Source: a virus. From it: a stretch of 64,000 nucleotides of DNA. The position numbers were made by a program, and so were the translations under genes. Under the pieces are notes generated by a model. It was given only the letters and a program-made list of their open reading frames with translations. It ran no database searches and was not told the DNA's origin. Within the stretch, counting starts at the first letter, position 1. Each line of letters begins with the position of its first letter. This document shows, in pieces, positions 7,801 through 16,014 of the stretch. The stretch spans positions 199,355-263,354 of IMG/VR virus record IMGVR_UViG_3300042482_000702; one strand, written 5' to 3'.

Positions 7801-10441
7801 AATTATTACCACCACCTCCAACTGTTGATATATATGTAGCGCAATTACCCACACCACCACCAATTGTTGCTTGACTATAATTAACTCTATTACCTTGACC
7901 ACCACCAATTGTTGGATAATTACCACTATAAATATTATTATCTGAACCACCACCAATAGTTCCTCCAATACTCGCACCCATTTTATTTTGAACACCACCA
8001 CCAATAGTTTGATTACAATAAGAGGTAACATTATAGGCACCACCACCAATGGTTGAACACGCTCCCATTGCAGAGTTTCTAAATCCACCACCAATGGTTG
8101 ATAATCTACCAGAGTTAAAACAATCAATTGTTTCGGTTAAATAACCTGTATACATATCAAATGTCCCACCTGATGAGTTATGTCCAATACCTCCTCCAAT
8201 TGTTACACCTAATGAACTACATTCGTCAGTTGGTGATTGAATTGTATTTCTTTGTCCACCACCTATTATTGAGAATCTAGCGTTTGTCGTGTTTCCACTA
8301 CCACCTAATGCTGCTGAAAAATTTGCCGAAGCAATATTACCAACACCACATCTCATAGTTGAATTAACTCCTGTTCCTGTAATGATTATACTATCACCAC
8401 CTATTGGACTTGTTCCACTTGTTCCTGCTGAACCTGTTTCACCACTAGTTCCTGAAGAACCACTCTCACCACTTGTTCCTGATGTTCCGTTATCACCACT
8501 TGTTCCGCTAGAACCTGTTTCACCACTTGTTCCTGCTGAACCTGTTTCACCACTAGTTCCTGAAGAACCACTCTCACCACTTGTTCCTGATGTTCCGTTA
8601 TCACCACTTGTTCCGCTAGAACCTGTTTCACCACTTGTTCCTGAAGAACCACTAGAACCTGATGTTCCGTTATCACCACTTGTTCCTGAAGAACCACTAG
8701 TCCCACTTTCACCTGATGTTCCCGAAGAACCACTTGTTCCGGATGTTCCATTAGCTCCACTTGTTCCACTAGAACCTGACGAGCCATAAACAGCTCCAAG
8801 AGTTGTTATTACATAAGAATAATTGGTTGTACCTTCCGTATACCACGTAACATCACGATTCCCATTTGATTGGTCAACTACATAAATTTTAACAATCATT
8901 CTATCAGTTGGAAGAATAGTAAATGATGTTGGTATAACTAAATCAACATATACTTCAACAGGTAAAATAGAACCAATCCAACCAATTTCTATTTGATTTG
9001 TTGAGAGGGGTGTTCCTGAATATGGTGTTCCAGTACTATCGGCTAGTTCTATTGTGCAGAATGTGTCTGTTAAAAATGATTGTCCACTTTTTAAGAAATG
9101 TAAATGGAATCTCTGTACTCCTGGTGGAATAACGGTAACACCTAACCCTGATGAATCAGTTATAAAAGTGTCGACTAACACAGGTGTTAACCCTGTTGTT
9201 GTTCTCGTTACTGTTTGAGTAGTTGCTGTTGTTGCTGATGAACTAATCTGTTTATACGATAACGGTGTTTGTGTTACGGATTCATTAAAATAAAATATTT
9301 GTCCTGATGAAATACCGTTTTCTCCTGATGAACCACTTGTCCCGCTAGAACCACTTGTCCCGCTAGAACCTGAAGAACCTGATGTTCCTGAAGAACCCGA
9401 AGTTCCGTCAATACCGCTAGTACCTGAAGTTCCGTCAATACCGCTAGTCCCTGAAGAACCAGAAGTTCCGTCAATACCGCTAGTGCCTGATGTTCCGTCA
9501 ATACCGCTAGTTCCACTTGACCCTGAAGTTCCGTCAATACCGCTTGTCCCCGAAGTTCCTGAAGTTCCGTCAATACCGCTAGTCCCTGAAGAACCAGATG
9601 TTCCGTCAATACCGCTAGTTCCTGAAGAACCAGATGTTCCTGAAGAACCTGAAGTTCCGTCAATACCGCTAGTTCCACTTGACCCTGAAGTTCCGTCAAT
9701 ACCGCTAGTTCCACTTGACCCTGAAGAGCCGCTAGAGCCTGACGAACCTGATGTACCATCAATTCCGCTAGTACCCGATGTACCATCAATCCCGGTGGTA
9801 TCAATAGATACGGTTGCACCGTCATTTCTATATAAATCTAAAGTAGATGTTGCGGAAAAATAAGTTCCTCCCGTAACATATATATCTTGTATTGCTGTTG
9901 CAAATTTTCTCCATCTAGCATTAATTCGTGTGACACCATCAACATCTTCAATCGTTGACCCTGTCCAAGTATTAATAAATAATTGACCTTCTAAAGAATT
10001 ATTTTTAACTGTTGTCCCAAAATCTGATATAACGACAGTATCACCCCCAGGTCCTGACGCGCCTAAAGCGTCAGACCATAATGTGTTATAATTATCTATT
10101 GAAAATTGATATACTTGGTCTGTTTCATATACATAAACCAACATACCCAATCGTCTTCTACCTGATGAAATATTGTCAGAATTTAAAGTTATAGTGTCAA
10201 ATGAGAATGAACTATTAATCCCTTTATAAAATTGGATAGGAATAGTATTACCCGAAAATTCAATATCACCGGTATCTCCAAAAGGTATGGTATAAATTAA
10301 ATCATTTAAGGTGTAAACCTCCATAAAACCCCCCGTATTTAAAACGCTAAATGTTGTTCCAAATGTGCTAGTTCTTAATGAAGATTGACTCCCTAAAGCG
10401 ATTATAGGTGATAATGGGTTTTTATAATTTAAATTAGACAT
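4871..10441 (-). CDS. Giant collagen-like and YadA-like beta-roll tail fibre
   Basis: 1856 residues. Residues about 1-210 form a non-repetitive head (it contains RRRLGMLVYVYE, a segment common at phage fibre N-termini). Residues 214-379 and 552-680 are Gly-Thr-Ser-Gly / Gly-Ile-Asp-Gly collagen-like repeats, separated by a folded domain. Residues 680-1277 and 1277-1710 are two related copies of a left-handed beta-roll region with about 15-residue units, S-T-I-G-G-G-x-x-N-x-A-x-G, as in trimeric autotransporter heads. Then come a short third collagen-like stretch (about 1714-1764) and a C-terminal domain. Cys often occupies the small-residue position in the beta-roll. This is most likely a trimeric virion fibre. 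It lies upstream of the LRR gene in the same transcription direction. Confidence 0.8.
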   Translation of the reverse strand: MSNLNYKNPLSPIIALGSQSSLRTSTFGTTFSVLNTGGFMEVYTLNDLIYTIPFGDTGDIEFSGNTIPIQFYKGINSSFSFDTITLNSDNISSGRRRLGMLVYVYETDQVYQFSIDNYNTLWSDALGASGPGGDTVVISDFGTTVKNNSLEGQLFINTWTGSTIEDVDGVTRINARWRKFATAIQDIYVTGGTYFSATSTLDLYRNDGATVSIDTTGIDGTSGTSGIDGTSGSSGSSGSSGSSGTSGIDGTSGSSGTSGIDGTSGSSGTSGSSGTSGIDGTSGSSGTSGIDGTSGTSGTSGIDGTSGSSGTSGIDGTSGTSGIDGTSGSSGTSGIDGTSGTSGIDGTSGSSGTSGSSGSSGTSGSSGTSGSSGENGISSGQIFYFNESVTQTPLSYKQISSSATTATTQTVTRTTTGLTPVLVDTFITDSSGLGVTVIPPGVQRFHLHFLKSGQSFLTDTFCTIELADSTGTPYSGTPLSTNQIEIGWIGSILPVEVYVDLVIPTSFTILPTDRMIVKIYVVDQSNGNRDVTWYTEGTTNYSYVITTLGAVYGSSGSSGTSGANGTSGTSGSSGTSGESGTSGSSGTSGDNGTSGSSGSSGTSGETGSSGTSGDNGTSGTSGESGSSGTSGETGSAGTSGETGSSGTSGDNGTSGTSGESGSSGTSGETGSAGTSGTSPIGGDSIIITGTGVNSTMRCGVGNIASANFSAALGGSGNTTNARFSIIGGGQRNTIQSPTDECSSLGVTIGGGIGHNSSGGTFDMYTGYLTETIDCFNSGRLSTIGGGFRNSAMGACSTIGGGAYNVTSYCNQTIGGGVQNKMGASIGGTIGGGSDNNIYSGNYPTIGGGQGNRVNYSQATIGGGVGNCATYISTVGGGGNNCAKGFYSTIGGGRSNKACGKSSTIGGGWYNCALGDYSFVGGGCREGTTYISNTAFGFASAVVGGLGNVASGTTSFIGGGISNRATGNCSTVGGGISNISSGNTSTIGGGGDNIIFNGCSVIGGGQGNISKGPVSTIGGGVMNFISNTPRFNSVCVNGAYIYVSGNLVSQFTPYSTTLMVYNQTNKWVNCVAVISCTYGVNYSSGLTKIPTNTYFTAGQTLTFTNTSCTGTVVGCNITIGGGVLNRAIADNSTIGGGCCNTICNFTTNGNLYSIIPNIIGGGGCNTIHSNSGAYNIVGGNTINGGYCNNIFPEYGCNTINGGFRNVVCGNFSSILGGQLNTISSSFPHSNIIGSNITANRTCTTFVNDLSVCSFTGSSGCSICVGANGLLIPVASGGGGGDSIIITGTGVNSTIRCGVNNTASSCFSAALAGSGNTASCNFSTVVGGQNNVSSGTTSFIGGGCCNRIFPSQNYNNTSPRIGDVINGGNKNTINTNVYGGVSLNTGGNTIGGGYCNTSTPYVGFTTIGGGRCNTVGGVHTTIGGGHFNISSGNTSTVGGGFKNSATGHCSTIGGGAYNVTSYLNQTIGGGCRNKTGSGAYTTIGGGYSNNICSGSISTIGGGQGNYTTCSTATIAGGSNNCAKYISTVGGGDANHANGYYSTIAGGRSNRACGRSSTIGGGKGNCALGYYSFVGGGFWDPLTYIGNTAFGCASVVVGGISNIASGTTSFIGGGYGNASCGNCSTIAGGKGNKTFSPLSTVGGGCCNSVSSSYSSILGGQLNTISSSFPHSNIIGSNITANRACTTFVNDLSVCSFTGSSGCSICVGANGLLVTTSGSTGNSGSSGTSGAAGSSGTSGIGVSGSSGTSGENGIAGTSGMSGTSGTSSGGGGSTPIKLTGQTLTASSWTLVSGYYTYSFSNVNITANCDVSVTPQNASYLTAYNAQVLPYVGVASGVATFYSQFPPDANMTVDIIITQTT
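5317..5490 (-). repeat. Copy B of a duplicated fibre segment
   Basis: Nearly identical to 6634-6812. It encodes the end of the second beta-roll module (LGGQLNTISSSFPHSNIIGS to CSICVGANGLL). The differences are scattered single bases, so the copies arose by duplication followed by drift. Confidence 0.85.
6634..6812 (-). repeat. Copy A of a duplicated fibre segment
   Basis: Partner of 5317-5490. The start of the same module is duplicated too: the segment ending ACTATCACCACC near 6605 matches that near 8402 (both encode GDSIIITGTGVNST). The repeat unit is therefore a whole beta-roll domain of 1.3-1.8 kb. Confidence 0.85.
8424..8639 (-). repeat. Two tandem 108-bp units in the collagen-like region
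   Basis: The stretch beginning CCTGCTGAACCTG at 8424 recurs at 8532 with virtually no change, giving a 36-residue tandem repeat within the Gly-Thr-Ser-Gly region of the giant fibre. A third, partial unit follows. Length polymorphism by slippage or recombination is expected here. Confidence 0.8.
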
Positions 10442-10458
10442 ATTTTGATAATTATTTG

Positions 10459-11478
10459 TTACGAAGAAACAGTATTTCCTCTGAAATAAATACTTTGATT
10501 ATTGTTTAATGCGAAAATTCTGTTTGGAAAAGTGGTGTAAACTCTATAAGTAACCGGCGGTATTGTTCCTCCACTATAAGTGAAAGTATAAGTGCTAATT
10601 GCACTTTCTGTACTCACCGTAACTAATGAATTAGGGTCACCATCACTGTTAACATCAATAGCTGTTTGTCGTTCATTATTGGTTAACGATATTGGTATTA
10701 TCCAAGTATACCAAGCCGATACAGGAATTGTATGTTCAAAAATTTCTGTTGTTAAGAAATTGTATCTAACAATTGGATTACCGAAAGTATCGAATCCGCC
10801 GCTTTGTTGTGGAACTGATTGTCTAATAACTGACGGGAATAAACCGCTAGTCCAACCACTAAAATCAACATAACGATTCATATCAATGTTGAATTGTGTT
10901 TGGTCTTGGTTTGGCTGACTATTATTTGTGAATCCAAAGAAATTAGAACCACTATCATACATCCATTGACCAATTTCCGTTGCTCCCGATATTGGCTCAA
11001 TAAATAAATGGGCATAATACATCGGTGTCGGAGTAGGTGTTGGTGTTTTAGTTGGAGTAGCACTCGGTGGATAACAAGGTGTTAACGATGGTGTTGGTGT
11101 TGGAGTATTTGTCGGAGTGTTTGTCGGAGTCTCTGTTGGTGTAGGTGTTTGAGATGGTCCCGGACAAGGGTCGTAAGTTGGTGTAACAGTTGGTGTTGCC
11201 GTAGGAGTCGGAGTTTGAGTTTTTGTGGTCGTAGGTGTTGGTGTAGGTGTAGGTGTTGGTCTTGGAACATTTAAAATGTTAGGGCAGTCACTATCCAATA
11301 CTAATATAGTATAAGTTCCATATACATCTTTAGGGGGTGTTAATAATCCAGGTGAGAATAAATACGGTAATTCTTGATTACCCAAATTAATGACTGTAAG
11401 TTCATTAAAAGGTTTAAATAAAATATTCGCAAATTCACCATCGTAATTTATACTTTTTATAGTTATTGATTGTGACAT
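10459..11478 (-). CDS. Virion-associated protein with a Pro-Thr-rich stalk
   Basis: 339 residues. Residues 1-65 form a small folded head. Residues about 72-150 are dominated by T-P-T-P, T-P-T-N-T-P-T and similar repeats. The remaining 190 residues form a non-repetitive C-terminal domain rich in Ser, Thr and aromatics. Pro-Thr tracts of this kind make extended, flexible, potentially O-glycosylated linkers. It lies 17 bases upstream of the giant fibre gene and 10 bases downstream of a jelly-roll-like protein, all on the minus strand. No enzymatic motif was seen. Probably a fibre or decoration component. Confidence 0.6.
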   Translation of the reverse strand: MSQSITIKSINYDGEFANILFKPFNELTVINLGNQELPYLFSPGLLTPPKDVYGTYTILVLDSDCPNILNVPRPTPTPTPTPTTTKTQTPTPTATPTVTPTYDPCPGPSQTPTPTETPTNTPTNTPTPTPSLTPCYPPSATPTKTPTPTPTPMYYAHLFIEPISGATEIGQWMYDSGSNFFGFTNNSQPNQDQTQFNIDMNRYVDFSGWTSGLFPSVIRQSVPQQSGGFDTFGNPIVRYNFLTTEIFEHTIPVSAWYTWIIPISLTNNERQTAIDVNSDGDPNSLVTVSTESAISTYTFTYSGGTIPPVTYRVYTTFPNRIFALNNNQSIYFRGNTVSS

Positions 11479-11488
11479 TTATAGTGTT

Positions 11489-12067
11489 TTACGAAATAAT
11501 GGTACATGTTATTGCAACTGATGGCGTTGTTGGTCTCTCATATGGAGACATTATTTCATCAACAAATTTTAAATACATAGTATCGTCTGATGATGCAAAT
11601 ACAAATTCAACATATTGACCAGCGGTTAAAACGAAGGAATAAGGTATATAGGGTAATTGTTCATTATTATTATTTAATAATACAAGTTCACCTGTGGTTC
11701 CAGGAACATTAACACCATCTACTCTAGCCCAAAAATAAGCCGTTTGATTTCCAGGTGTTAAGGTTGTTTTATCTAACTGAAAAGACACACCAAACAAGTA
11801 TGTCCCATCCTGCGATACTGTAAATTTCGAACCATCGACCACAGTTATACCGACTTCAATATCGGTATAATCAACTGTAACAACAGTTGGTGTATTTGAC
11901 CCCGACACAATTTGATTAACATTGGATGTCCATGAACCATTTGACCTTGATAAAATTTGAGAGTAGTTAATATGGTAAGTTACACCACTTAATTCCACTG
12001 GAGCAACCATATTTGGGTTTAAAACCGATAATAATGGTAATTCGCTAATTGTTTTTCCTGTTAACAT
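11489..12067 (-). CDS. Tail-associated protein with a probable C1q/TNF-like jelly-roll domain
   Basis: 192 residues. The N-terminus (TGKTISELPLLSVLNPNMVAP) resembles the start of the collagen-like protein encoded at 46888-48954 (ISQLPLVSSGQSDSLMV), suggesting a shared virion-anchoring peptide. The C-terminal 130 residues have alternating beta strands with VSQDGTYLFGVSFQL and AGQYVEFVFASSDDTMYLKF, which fits the C1q-like or phage fibre-head jelly roll. A TATTTAT promoter-like motif lies 15 bases upstream. Fold assignment is by pattern only. Confidence 0.55.
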   Translation of the reverse strand: MLTGKTISELPLLSVLNPNMVAPVELSGVTYHINYSQILSRSNGSWTSNVNQIVSGSNTPTVVTVDYTDIEVGITVVDGSKFTVSQDGTYLFGVSFQLDKTTLTPGNQTAYFWARVDGVNVPGTTGELVLLNNNNEQLPYIPYSFVLTAGQYVEFVFASSDDTMYLKFVDEIMSPYERPTTPSVAITCTIIS

Positions 12068-12082
12068 AATTTTGTTTTATTT

Positions 12083-12089
12083 ATAAATA
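12083..12089 (-). promoter_or_regulatory. Candidate late promoter motif TATTTAT
   Basis: ATAAATA on the plus strand, i.e. TATTTATAAATA reading toward the gene starting at 12067, 15 bases away. One member of a recurrent motif set (see findings). Confidence 0.5.
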
Positions 12090-12142
12090 TTGTTTATTTT
12101 TAATTAAATTTTAAATACTTCATATTTCATACTGAAATATAT

Positions 12143-12205
12143 TTATACACTGGTTGGTGTAGGTGTTGGAGTTGTTGTATTTGTTGGTGTCACTGTCGGT
12201 GTTGG
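12143..12205 (-). other. In-frame Pro-Thr coding remnant beyond a TGA stop
   Basis: Directly after the TGA (12206-12208) of the upstream gene, the same frame continues for 20 codons, mostly Pro and Thr (PTPTVTPTNTTTPTPTSV), to a TAA at 12143-12145. It matches the Pro-Thr linkers inside the upstream protein. It is either a stalk cut off by a nonsense change or a readthrough extension. Confidence 0.6.
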
Positions 12206-15200
12206 TCACGGACAAGTACCCCATACCGGTTTTGGTAATATCCAAGATGTTGCTCCTGTGTCAAAATTAACTGGTTGTGTTGGAATAAGAGTCACGCACC
12301 AACTACTTAAATCTTGATTAAATGACGTTGAACCTTCAAACATGCTATCCATATTTGTAACATTTGAAACATTCCACCCACCAATATTTTGATTGAATGC
12401 TTGACAACTCGAAAACATAGAACTCATATTTGTAACCCCTGAAACATTCCAACCACTAATATCACCATTAAATAATGTGTTATTTCTAAACATATTGGAC
12501 ATATTAATAACATTACTCACATTCCAACCTGTGAGAGGTTGATTAAACGATGTTGTTCCGTAAAACATACCATTCATAGATGTAATATTACTTACATCCC
12601 AACTATTAATGCTATTAATTGTTGTTATTGAAGTACAATTAGTAAATGTATTCTCCAAATTAGTTACATTAGTTAAGTTAAGAACATCTACAACACTCGT
12701 TAATACTAAATTACTACATCCATAGAATTGAGCTCCATTATTACCCATATTAAAACAACCCCATTGTAAAATTTCAATTATATTATCTTTTGATGTTGGT
12801 GTGCCAGCAAACCTCCAAGAACGCATTACCCCATCAATTGTAATAGTATAATCACCAGCAACTGAATATGTATGAGTATAATTACCATTAGTGTTTGGTG
12901 AAATATTTCCATCACCCCAATTAATAGTTCCACTCGGGAAAACACCACCGGCATACACTGGTAATGTAATACTTTCATTAGGTGTGGTTGTTCTCCAAAT
13001 AGAGATAAATGCTGGTGGAGGAGTAGATGTAGGTGTTGGCGTTTGAGTTGGTGTTGGAGTTTCAGTAGGTGTTTGTGTAGGAGTTTCAGTATTTGTTGGT
13101 GTCGGTGTTTGAGTTGGGGTTTCAGTTGGTGTGTTTGTTGGAGTTTCTGTAGGGGTTATTGTTGGTGTTGGGGTTATTCCGATAAATTTTAAATAAAGTT
13201 TTTCCCCCACTGAAATATAATCACCATTTTCATCTAAAATAGCGTCATCAATTATTTGTTCAGGAATTGTTGGGGTTACGGTTGGTGTTGGTGTTGGTGT
13301 TGGTGTTGGAACTATTCCGGAAAATCTCAAATATAGTTCATCCCCCACCGACAAGTATTCATTATTATTGACTAAAATAGCGTCATATATAAACTCTTCC
13401 GGTTGTGTTGGAGTGATTGTCGGAGTAATTGTAGGTGTCGGAGTGATTGTCGGAGTAATTGTAGGTGTTGGAGTTGGTGTAGGCGTAGGAGTAACATTAA
13501 ATATAAATTGAGAGTTAAAATTAAACGACATTCCTGTACCAGTATAACTAATATTGGTTATCGTTCCGGTTCCGTCTAAACTATTATAATCACCATCTGG
13601 CACATATGTTTGAGTAAAACCTGAAGTATCACCTAATGGAATTAATATAGTAACAGGTACTGGAATAGTACCTCCGGTTATTACACCCAATTCCGCAATA
13701 AATTGTAATGTAAAATCAGAAATTACGGGTACTTGAGTTTCTACTAAGAAACCAGCACCAATAGACCCTCGGAAAATATATCCGGTAATTGTGGCAATAT
13801 TATCTATTAAAATTTCGTAAGTAAAATCATCAACTAAACAAACATTAGTATTACAATCCGGACAATCCGGATTAAACATTTTGAAAGTGTCTTTTAATAA
13901 TTTAAAGTTATGTTTTATTTCAGGTGCTGATAATGGTGAAACATACATTCTAAATTGAGATATCCCCCCATCAAAAGTTCCAGCAAAATTCTGTTCTATT
14001 AATATATTAGTGTTTAGACCTGAAAATGTTGTTCCGCTTAAATCATTAGTTGGTAAACATTCAGGGTCTTGGATGTACGGACCTAATGGAGATGTGGATG
14101 AAGAGAATGTTAAATTTTCTCTTAAACCTTGAGTACCCCCACCCCACGAAACATTAAAGGGAACACCAACTTGTTTTTCTTTATCGGTATTTAATCCCCT
14201 TGGAATAATCTCTTCAAAATCCTCAATAGTGTAAAATAACTTACCATTGATATATATTTTTAATCTACCTTTTCTATAGTCTTTATCTAATAACCATTTT
14301 TCATTTAAATTAACTAATTCTATTTGTTCTGGTGTACGACCATTTGTGTGTGTATAAGGTACTGTGATTAACGATGCCGTATTATTGGCTAATGATTCTA
14401 AATATTTTCTTTCTGTTATATCACCAAGTCCCCCACGATACCATAAATCACAAGTGTCTAACCAAGTATATCTTTCCCAAACCGCATTTAACTGAAACCA
14501 ATGTTCCTCTTCTAAATAAGCTGGATTAATTAATTCACAATCTGGGTATATTCCACCAGGTGAACAATATTCTGTAATGGTATATCCGGTTGTGTAAGTA
14601 ATTCCTGTCGTTTCACAACTACCAGTTGTTTCACATCCTCCGGTGAATCGTAATACTTTTACACCAATTTGGGGATTTTTTGGGTCACCACAAAGTTTAA
14701 ATGATAATGCGTTGGACATTGAGTCATATAATGGGTCAACCTCACAAGTATTTTCTATTGATGTAAATCCGGTGGTATTACAAGTGTCACAAGTATCACA
14801 AGTGGTACAGGTATTGCAACTTGGTGTACAAACAGGTGTAATATCACAATTAGATTGAGTTGATGTTGGTGTAGGTGTTGGAGTTGGTGTTATATTAATA
14901 ATTGTCTCACAAATATGATTCTGACATTCCCAACCACAACTCGCACAAGAAGTTTCATTACAACTACAACCACAATTAACTTTAGTTACGGGATTCCCCC
15001 CGCATAAATCACAACCATAATTGGCGTGAGTATCGTGTTGATTATTTATAGACCTAGGTGGATAAACATAAATGCAACGACTATTAGTTATTGTATTATT
15101 ACAACAGGCACAAGTTGTAACACCGGTTAATTCAGATGTTATTCTTGTATATCCTGTAAAACAATTTGGAGTACCATTTGCGTGATGATAAAATTTATTT

Positions 15201-15964
15201 TCCGCCCTTGTACCTAAATAAAAGAATGTGTTCTTATTTTGGGGATATATCTCATTAAGAGTTGTCTCACCTGAACTTGGTGTGTATTCATCAATTAAAC
15301 GAGGTTTTAAAACCATCTCAACGCTCCACCCTTTATTTACTCGTTCAGGAAAAATTTCATAATCATATCCAAATAATTTATAAAACCCTTGATAAAATCC
15401 ACCATATAATTCGTGGTATTTACCTTCCGATAATCCTTCTTTACTTACAACCTCATATAGTATGGTTTTATCAAACCCTGAAAATCTAACATTAGGTGAT
15501 TGAGTATGTCCTGTTATTTGAAATAATTTTAATCTTCTATCAAATGATAACCTATCAAATTTAATAAAATCTGAGTATAGTCCTTTAGTGAAATTAATAG
15601 TTTCACCGCTCATTTTATCAACTAAACCATTGTCAATTCCTGTTAATCCAATATCACAAGATGTTGATGATGAAAAACAAGAAAAATCATCGTTATTTGG
15701 GTTATAATAATTTTGAGAAACAAAAATATTATTAACATTATAATTTTTATAAGTTAATGTTTGGTCTTGAACTGTGAGAGGATTATTTATATCAAAATAG
15801 AATGGTAATTTATTACCATATGTTTGAGCAATTAAATACGGTGAGAAAATTACTTCCTCATTATAGTCTCTTTCATCGTTAGCTAACGACATATCTTGTG
15901 AGTCTAAACTCAACTTTAGAGACCAATTTGACTTATAATATTGATTTATATTTTGACTCGCCAT
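12206..15964 (-). CDS. Large tail or adhesin protein: LamG-like, Cys-rich, Pro-Thr, PKD-like and DUF285 regions
   Basis: 1252 residues. The first 650 residues include strands typical of LamG/concanavalin folds (GRLKIYINGKLFYTIEDF; FDGGISQFRMYVSPLSAPEI). Residues about 263-405 (plus-strand 14750-15175) hold a dense Cys region with CxxC, CxC and TCDTCDTC runs interrupted by a Pro-Thr tract. More Pro-Thr linkers lie at plus-strand 13015-13170, 13255-13310 and 13405-13495. A PKD-like strand (TINWGDG) sits near residue 1015, followed by four DUF285/BspA-type units (F-N-x-x-L/I-x-x-W-N-V-S-x-V-T-N-M-x-x-M-F) to the C-terminus. A receptor-binding or surface-adhesion role is likely. The gene ends at a TGA after which Pro-Thr coding continues in frame. 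Confidence 0.7.
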   Translation of the reverse strand: MASQNINQYYKSNWSLKLSLDSQDMSLANDERDYNEEVIFSPYLIAQTYGNKLPFYFDINNPLTVQDQTLTYKNYNVNNIFVSQNYYNPNNDDFSCFSSSTSCDIGLTGIDNGLVDKMSGETINFTKGLYSDFIKFDRLSFDRRLKLFQITGHTQSPNVRFSGFDKTILYEVVSKEGLSEGKYHELYGGFYQGFYKLFGYDYEIFPERVNKGWSVEMVLKPRLIDEYTPSSGETTLNEIYPQNKNTFFYLGTRAENKFYHHANGTPNCFTGYTRITSELTGVTTCACCNNTITNSRCIYVYPPRSINNQHDTHANYGCDLCGGNPVTKVNCGCSCNETSCASCGWECQNHICETIINITPTPTPTPTSTQSNCDITPVCTPSCNTCTTCDTCDTCNTTGFTSIENTCEVDPLYDSMSNALSFKLCGDPKNPQIGVKVLRFTGGCETTGSCETTGITYTTGYTITEYCSPGGIYPDCELINPAYLEEEHWFQLNAVWERYTWLDTCDLWYRGGLGDITERKYLESLANNTASLITVPYTHTNGRTPEQIELVNLNEKWLLDKDYRKGRLKIYINGKLFYTIEDFEEIIPRGLNTDKEKQVGVPFNVSWGGGTQGLRENLTFSSSTSPLGPYIQDPECLPTNDLSGTTFSGLNTNILIEQNFAGTFDGGISQFRMYVSPLSAPEIKHNFKLLKDTFKMFNPDCPDCNTNVCLVDDFTYEILIDNIATITGYIFRGSIGAGFLVETQVPVISDFTLQFIAELGVITGGTIPVPVTILIPLGDTSGFTQTYVPDGDYNSLDGTGTITNISYTGTGMSFNFNSQFIFNVTPTPTPTPTPTITPTITPTPTITPTITPTQPEEFIYDAILVNNNEYLSVGDELYLRFSGIVPTPTPTPTPTVTPTIPEQIIDDAILDENGDYISVGEKLYLKFIGITPTPTITPTETPTNTPTETPTQTPTPTNTETPTQTPTETPTPTQTPTPTSTPPPAFISIWRTTTPNESITLPVYAGGVFPSGTINWGDGNISPNTNGNYTHTYSVAGDYTITIDGVMRSWRFAGTPTSKDNIIEILQWGCFNMGNNGAQFYGCSNLVLTSVVDVLNLTNVTNLENTFTNCTSITTINSINSWDVSNITSMNGMFYGTTSFNQPLTGWNVSNVINMSNMFRNNTLFNGDISGWNVSGVTNMSSMFSSCQAFNQNIGGWNVSNVTNMDSMFEGSTSFNQDLSSWCVTLIPTQPVNFDTGATSWILPKPVWGTCP

Positions 15965-15974
15965 CTTTTTTATG

Positions 15975-15981
15975 ATAAATA
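15975..15981 (-). promoter_or_regulatory. Candidate late promoter motif TATTTAT for the 15964 gene
   Basis: On the minus strand GAGTATTTATCAT lies 10 bases before the ATG at 15964. It forms a divergent pair with the plus-strand copy at 15995. Confidence 0.45.
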
Positions 15982-15994
15982 CTCTAAAACGAAG

Positions 15995-16001
15995 TATTTA
16001 T
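15995..16001 (+). promoter_or_regulatory. Candidate late promoter motif TATTTAT for the 16015 gene
   Basis: AAGTATTTATATG lies 13 bases before the ATG at 16015. With the minus-strand copy at 15975 it makes a compact divergent promoter region of about 50 bases between two long operons. Confidence 0.45.
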
Positions 16002-16014
16002 ATGAAAAAGTTAT

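Noticed and set aside
5500-8350. Regularly spaced similar units that could be taken for a CRISPR array
   Set aside because: The units are imperfect, 30-60 bases long, in frame, and encode G-G-G-x-x-N beta-roll repeats. There are no unique spacers and no cas genes.
4871-10441. Many long open frames on both strands over the fibre gene (for example 5746-6246, 7702-8127, 8401-8799, 9274-9825 minus; 8289-8789, 9483-9863 plus)
   Set aside because: They are by-products of the repetitive coding sequence, with extreme composition (Val/Gln/Leu or Pro/Val/Glu runs). The long frame spanning them all is continuous and makes domain sense.
12206-12208. TGA as a recoded sense codon in this phage
   Set aside because: Other genes end with TGA in tight overlaps (for example 23990-23992 with ATGA, and 34634-34636), so TGA works as stop.
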